Assembly: GCA_020186115.1 (NCBI GenBank) | Contig: WSYJ01000182.1 | Span: 464,424-528,423, forward strand | DNA: 64,000 nucleotides | Source: Histomonas meleagridis | Taxonomy: Eukaryota > Parabasalia > Tritrichomonadida > Dientamoebidae | Direction: 5' to 3' | Shown: one piece after another, positions 60,648 through 64,000 of the stretch | Layout of the letters: the number at the start of each line of letters is the position of its first letter | Position numbering within the stretch: the stretch's first letter is position 1 | The notes under the pieces: generated by a model | Databases searched by the model: none | Told to the model about the DNA's origin: nothing | The model's input: the letters and a program-made list of their open reading frames with translations, nothing else | Program-made: the position numbers and the translations under genes

Positions 60648-61643
60648 ATGGCTAAAAGAAGTGTTGAAGCACTAGAAGCAGTCAGGAGAAGAGATATTGG
60701 TGAGTTACAAATTAATCAGGTTAACCCAGAAGCTCAAAGATGGATTGCAACTATTAACAATTATTCTGATGATCAGTATAACAGTGTCAAGATATTTATA
60801 ACAATGTGGTGCAGATATGGAATAGTAGGAAAGGAAATTGCACCAACTACTCAAACTCCACACCTTCAATGTTATTTCCATTTAAAAAAGAGAATGAGAA
60901 AACAATCAATATACGCTAAATTAGGTTTTAATAATTTTTATCTAGAAGTTGCAAAGGGTACAGAGGATTCTAATATTCGTTATTGTAGAAAGGAAAATAA
61001 TTATTTTGAAGATGGTAAATTACCTGCAACAGTTGAAAAAAGATTAGGAGAAGATGATTTTTATGGGCAAATGATGAAAGATATAAAGGAATTGTCAATT
61101 GAAGAATTAGATGCTAAATATCCTAAACAAATGATTCTTCATCGAAATCAAATTCTATCAGTTAGAAGAGATTCAATGTTAAGAAATGTTGCAACTAGAG
61201 GAACTTATAACGGAGATTTACAAATAAAAAATTTATGGATTTTTGGTAAAGCAGGAATTGGAAAATCTAAATGGGTCCACCAAGTTTCACCACTAGAAAT
61301 ATACCCTAAGGCATTTAATAAGTGGTGGGACGGTTATATATTGAATGATCATAAAATTGTCTGTATAGATGACTTCCCTTGGAAAGGGGATGCATTAACT
61401 CAGCATATAAAAATTTGGGCAGACAGATATCCATTTTTGGGTGAAATAAAAGGAGGATCTATGGTAATTTATCCTGGTACATTTAGACTAATTATAACTA
61501 GTAATCACAGTATTGATGAATGCTTCCAAAATGCTTCGGATGAAGATATTCAAGCTCTAAAACGTAGATTTAAAGAAGTGCAAATATTGGCAACTGACGA
61601 TTTATTCCTACAGTCTAACGTAACTTTTGAAATGATCCAGTAA
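60648..61643 (+). CDS. CRESS-DNA-type Rep protein (HUH endonuclease + SF3 helicase), intact
   Basis: 331 residues, the usual size of circular Rep-encoding ssDNA virus Reps. HUH endonuclease: motif I WIATINNY (32-39), motif II HLQ (72-74, the second metal-binding His being Gln as in circoviruses), motif III YCRK (112-115) with the nicking Tyr112. SF3 helicase: Walker A GKAGIGKS (200-207), Walker B VCIDDF (238-243), motif C ITSN (283-286). Rep nicks and joins the origin to start rolling-circle replication. No stop or frameshift interrupts it. Related Reps occur in viruses of gut protists (Entamoeba, Giardia) and as genomic copies. This could be a recent integration, a Rep-bearing mobile element or a domesticated gene. 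No Inr is evident; origin-like repeats follow it. Confidence 0.93.
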   Translation: MAKRSVEALEAVRRRDIGELQINQVNPEAQRWIATINNYSDDQYNSVKIFITMWCRYGIVGKEIAPTTQTPHLQCYFHLKKRMRKQSIYAKLGFNNFYLEVAKGTEDSNIRYCRKENNYFEDGKLPATVEKRLGEDDFYGQMMKDIKELSIEELDAKYPKQMILHRNQILSVRRDSMLRNVATRGTYNGDLQIKNLWIFGKAGIGKSKWVHQVSPLEIYPKAFNKWWDGYILNDHKIVCIDDFPWKGDALTQHIKIWADRYPFLGEIKGGSMVIYPGTFRLIITSNHSIDECFQNASDEDIQALKRRFKEVQILATDDLFLQSNVTFEMIQ

Positions 61644-61711
61644 TCAATTCATTTGACTCAATAAAGAGCCTCCTAAAATTATTTTTTAGGTACCAGTCAC
61701 TTTTTGAGTTG

Positions 61712-61820
61712 GCGACCGTTATGAGCAATTTTTTTTGGTGACGGTTGACGATCAAAATGAATTGAATATAGAAAATAAAGTATTCAATTCAGGTTATTGG
61801 GCGACCGTTATGAGCAATTT
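61712..61820 (+). repeat. 20-bp direct repeat pair (iteron-like)
   Basis: GCGACCGTTATGAGCAATTT occurs exactly at 61712-61731 and 61801-61820. A diverged inverted copy (CTCAAATAACGGTC) follows at about 61919-61932. Rep proteins bind such iterons beside their origin, so this is a candidate Rep-binding array. Confidence 0.7.
61759..61792. repeat. Hairpin between the iterons
   Basis: TGAATTGAATA (61759-61769) and TATTCAATTCA (61782-61792) are perfect reverse complements around a 12-base loop, centred between the two direct repeats. The loop has no standard NANTATTAC nick site. Confidence 0.8.
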
Positions 61821-61824
61821 CTTG

Positions 61825-61900
61825 TAATTTTTGCTAGGTAATATAATCTTGCTCAGGTACCACTAACGTCCTCCGCAAGATGAAGGCCTAGCAAAAATTA
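61825..61900. repeat. Nested inverted repeats: 14-bp outer and 7-bp inner arms
   Basis: Outer arms TAATTTTTGCTAGG (61825-61838) and CCTAGCAAAAATTA (61887-61900) are perfect; inner arms ATCTTGC (61846-61852) and GCAAGAT (61875-61881) are perfect. The single-stranded bulge begins TAATATAAT, similar to but not matching the geminivirus nick site TAATATTAC. Candidate replication origin. Confidence 0.8.
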
Positions 61901-62516
61901 TTTTTATTTTTAAACGTCCTCAAATAACGGTCTTTTGAAAAATAAAATTAAACCTAACCCCCACCCCTAGTACACTTTATACTGATCACCTGTCTACGCC
62001 CTTTTATAAAAAAAGTGCTCCGCGGAGTCGGGCTTCGGCAGGTTTGTGATAAATGCACTCATTCGCCATTAGGGCTCTCTTTGGGGGAGGGGGGGATTAA
62101 TTTTATAAAATAAAGAAAAATTAAAAAAGAAAATTTAATAGCCCATTGAGCGAACAAACTTTGTTATTATCACTCATGTGCATAGTCAAAAAGAAAAAAA
62201 GTTATATCGAAAAAACCGATAGAAAAGAAATGTTTTTACAACTGACTAAACATCAAATTAAAAAAATTAATTGAAAAAATGTCAAAAACACATCAAAAAA
62301 AGCAAATTTAACTACGTACGATAAAAATTGAATAAAATTACAAATGTAAAAATAAATTCAAAAAAATAAAATATGTCAGTTATCTTTAAAAATAAAAAAG
62401 ATATGTCAAATAACTAGGTGAAAATAACTGTCAAACCATCGATTGTAAGAGCTTAGATTGTTTACTGATTCCATTCCTTGAATACTTTACTAGAGAGAAA
62501 TAAGTTATATAAAAAA
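61901..62516. other. Rep 3' flank with G-runs and a GC palindrome
   Basis: Contains a C-rich run near 61957-61970, the perfect palindrome CTCCGCGGAG (62018-62027), a hairpin GCTTCGGC just after, and a G-run near 62088-62098. No coding frame. Confidence 0.5.
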
Positions 62517-63219
62517 TCAAACAGTCTTAATTAAATTACTATTGGCAATTAAGAGAATGAAAAAGTGACAGAAAGGACATATCATGTGAAAAACATCATA
62601 TTTACTAATATCAATTGAATGGTTTACAAGAAAAGTGACAATATAATCATCATTGAAAAAATTGGATAAAGATAATACTACAAGTACTGGAAATGGAATT
62701 ATAACATTGAATGGAACACATCCCTTAACTTTTGCCACAAAGAGAATATAATTATAAATTAATATTTAAAGTCGAATGACCAAAGAAGAAAAATAGTGTC
62801 ATTTATTAGATGGAATACAAAATTACAGAAGTATTGATGGTAATGGTGTAGAAGTATTTAAAGAAAACGTATCAGTCAAAGGAATAAAACCTGGAACATC
62901 TGAAATGGAAATAGAAAATATTGGTATATTAACCTTAATAGTAGATCAATTTCATAGACATCTTTTAGTACTAGTACCACCAGGATAATTAACAATGGTA
63001 TCTTGAATAGAATAATCAGAATCCTGCCATTGTTCTTAAGAACTTCATAAGCACGATCTAAATCATATTTAGTAGAGGAGGATTAATGAGTGGTACCAAA
63101 TTACGTTGGAAGACACGTCCCTTATTGCGTGAATAAGGGGATTCACTAATAGGTTCTATACGATGTGGATCAAACATAAAAATAACAGTGGGAAAATTTT
63201 TATTAATAAGTAATAGCAT
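62517..63219 (-). pseudogene. Broken reading frames convergent to Rep; possible dead partner gene
   Basis: On the minus strand, stretches that look coding are separated by stops and frame changes: an ATG-started 53-codon frame (63058-63219, containing FPTVIFMFDPHRIEP), a continuing piece in another frame (KYDLDRAYEVLKNNGRI near 63035-63090), a piece at about 62835-62953 and a 73-codon frame (62517-62738). Rep on one strand and a capsid gene on the other is the circovirus-like layout, but no capsid homology can be claimed. The plus strand is also open in part (62797-62988), so strand and identity stay uncertain. Confidence 0.3.
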
Positions 63220-63414
63220 AATTTAATTGAACAAGTAAAAACTTATAGGTTATTTCAGTACCAGGAATAGATACTAATATAAATTTAAATTTATATAAAT
63301 CGAAAAATTAATTTTTACACAACGAAAATATTTTCAATCAATTTGTAATCCATTCTTCTTCATCCATCGAATGATAACTTCTGCGCCAGCGTGAGGAGCA
63401 CTATCAACTGCTTT

Positions 63415-63430
63415 ACGTGATCACGTGATC
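63415..63430. repeat. Overlapping palindromes around CACGTG
   Basis: ACGTGATCACGTGATC contains two perfect 12-bp palindromes (63415-63426 and 63419-63430), marking the start of the GC-rich hairpin cluster. Confidence 0.8.
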
Positions 63431-63462
63431 ATTCCCGACCTTTACTTTTCACTGGGGGATTT

Positions 63463-63574
63463 CCGGGGTCTTCGACCCCCGGAGGTGCCCTTCGGACCCC
63501 TCCGAAGGTCTCAGACCCCTTCAATCCTTCGAGTGTGCTCGCTCCGCTCGCAACAAAAATCAAAATGATTTTTG
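63463..63574. repeat. Cluster of consecutive small hairpins, GC-rich
   Basis: CCGGGGTC..GACCCCCGG (63463-63482, one bulge), CCTTCGGA/TCCGAAGG with a 4-base loop (63489-63508), GGTCTCAGACC (63507-63517) and CAAAAATCA/TGATTTTTG with a 3-base loop (63554-63574). The local base composition is unlike the rest of the window; it could be a mobile-element end. Confidence 0.75.
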
Positions 63575-64000
63575 TGAGCCATACAATTCGATAGAAAATT
63601 TGAATGAGCATTCAATTTTGAGAGAACGCGAAACTTTTTCATAGGGACGATAGCACTTTTTATGCCACTTTTCGCATAAACCTATCAAAAACCTCGTATA
63701 GCCAGCACAAATTGTCCCCCATTATGTTTGGCCGGACATTTATTTCATTCAATTTATCTTTGGTTAGAGGTTTGTAGTCAAAAAGCGACGGTTATATTGT
63801 TTGGTCGCATGGCAAACTTTATTTTTATAAATGCTTAAACCTGTGACTAAAACGTATTTTTGTACTTCACAAAAAGAAAACCGTTTTCCGCCTGAATACC
63901 ACACACACACAGCGCTATGTGAGCTTCGTGCTACGCACTCGCTCCCACTCGCGCTACATAAACTAAAGGATGAACGGTGTAAACGCGATTGAATTATCAT
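63575..64000. other. Right end of window, no gene assigned
   Basis: Mixed AT-rich and GC-rich stretches, with a short CA run near 63900 and GC-rich sequence near 63915-63960. The minus-strand frame running off the end (63764-64000) has no recognisable domain and I do not call it a gene. Confidence 0.4.

Noticed and set aside
61839-61848. TAATATAAT as a canonical CRESS nick site
   Set aside because: It does not match NANTATTAC and lies at the base of the nested hairpin, not in a terminal loop; kept only as a remark.
61955-61972. C-rich run resembling a telomere repeat
   Set aside because: A single irregular run; no tandem telomeric array.
62086-62100. G-run as a possible G-quadruplex
   Set aside because: Two adjacent G-runs only; four are needed.
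63764-64000. Minus-strand frame running off the right edge
   Set aside because: No domain, mixed GC/AT repeats, and no evidence of a start or promoter inside the window.
1-64000. tRNA, rRNA and CRISPR arrays
   Set aside because: I saw no T-arm plus anticodon arrangement, no rRNA core sequence and no spacer-repeat array; a tRNAscan/Infernal run would be decisive.
1-64000. Spliceosomal introns
   Set aside because: I did not notice the trichomonad 3' signal ACTAACACACAG, and all recognised genes are open without gaps.

Overview
The window looks like nuclear DNA of a trichomonad (a parabasalid such as Trichomonas or Tritrichomonas). The DNA is very AT-rich, and about 30 long intronless genes lie on both strands with short spacers. 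Several start codons sit just behind a trichomonad initiator (Inr, TCAYTWY), and many stop codons run into TAAA, the trichomonad poly(A) signal. Lineage-typical families are present: a BspA-like leucine-rich surface protein, ankyrin-repeat relics, a saposin-like protein and a probable Inr-binding-domain protein. The species cannot be fixed from sequence reading alone.

Layout. Bases 1-15986 hold the 3' part of a PA200/Blm10 proteasome activator, an Rnl2-type RNA ligase and a 4061-residue midasin. Bases 16-24 kb are gene-poor: a Cys/Pro repeat protein, a large coiled-coil protein and a BspA-like membrane protein lie among decayed ankyrin-repeat sequence. Bases 24-33.9 kb hold an FHA-RING protein, uS11 (RPS14), a PFK-like protein that has lost catalytic residues, a type I membrane protein, a Raptor homologue with an internal 27-bp minisatellite, eL13 and NAD(P)HX epimerase. 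Bases 34-47 kb hold a PPP phosphatase, IFT122, a four-domain saposin-like protein, uL23, an EHD/dynamin-like membrane GTPase, a small coiled-coil protein, a protein kinase, CAF1 deadenylase and CENP-X/MHF2. Bases 47-59.5 kb hold a coiled-coil protein, a double-chromodomain SNF2 protein without a recognisable motif VI, a likely Inr-binding-domain protein, an FKBP15-like protein, a short AFG2-type AAA protein, a DUF1963 protein and a ribokinase.

The last 4.5 kb differ in character. They hold an intact rolling-circle Rep gene of the CRESS-DNA type (HUH endonuclease plus SF3 helicase). Behind it are two 20-bp direct repeats and two perfect inverted repeats that together resemble a replication origin. 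Further on come broken reading frames, which might be a decayed partner gene, and a cluster of GC-rich palindromes. This is the most unusual part of the window.

The cellular genes cover ribosome production and translation (midasin, uS11, eL13, uL23), protein turnover (PA200, AFG2-like), mRNA and RNA processing (CAF1, RNA ligase), TORC1 signalling (Raptor), flagellum (IFT122) and chromatin (CENP-X, CHD-like). They are not arranged as operons. Several close head-to-head pairs occur, and the three ribosomal protein genes share an upstream element of the form CGGTTT(T)GG..C-rich..CTTT in place of a normal Inr. Several long frames open on a non-ATG codon. I moved those starts to an ATG supported by an Inr, an M5-like CCTTT or family alignment.
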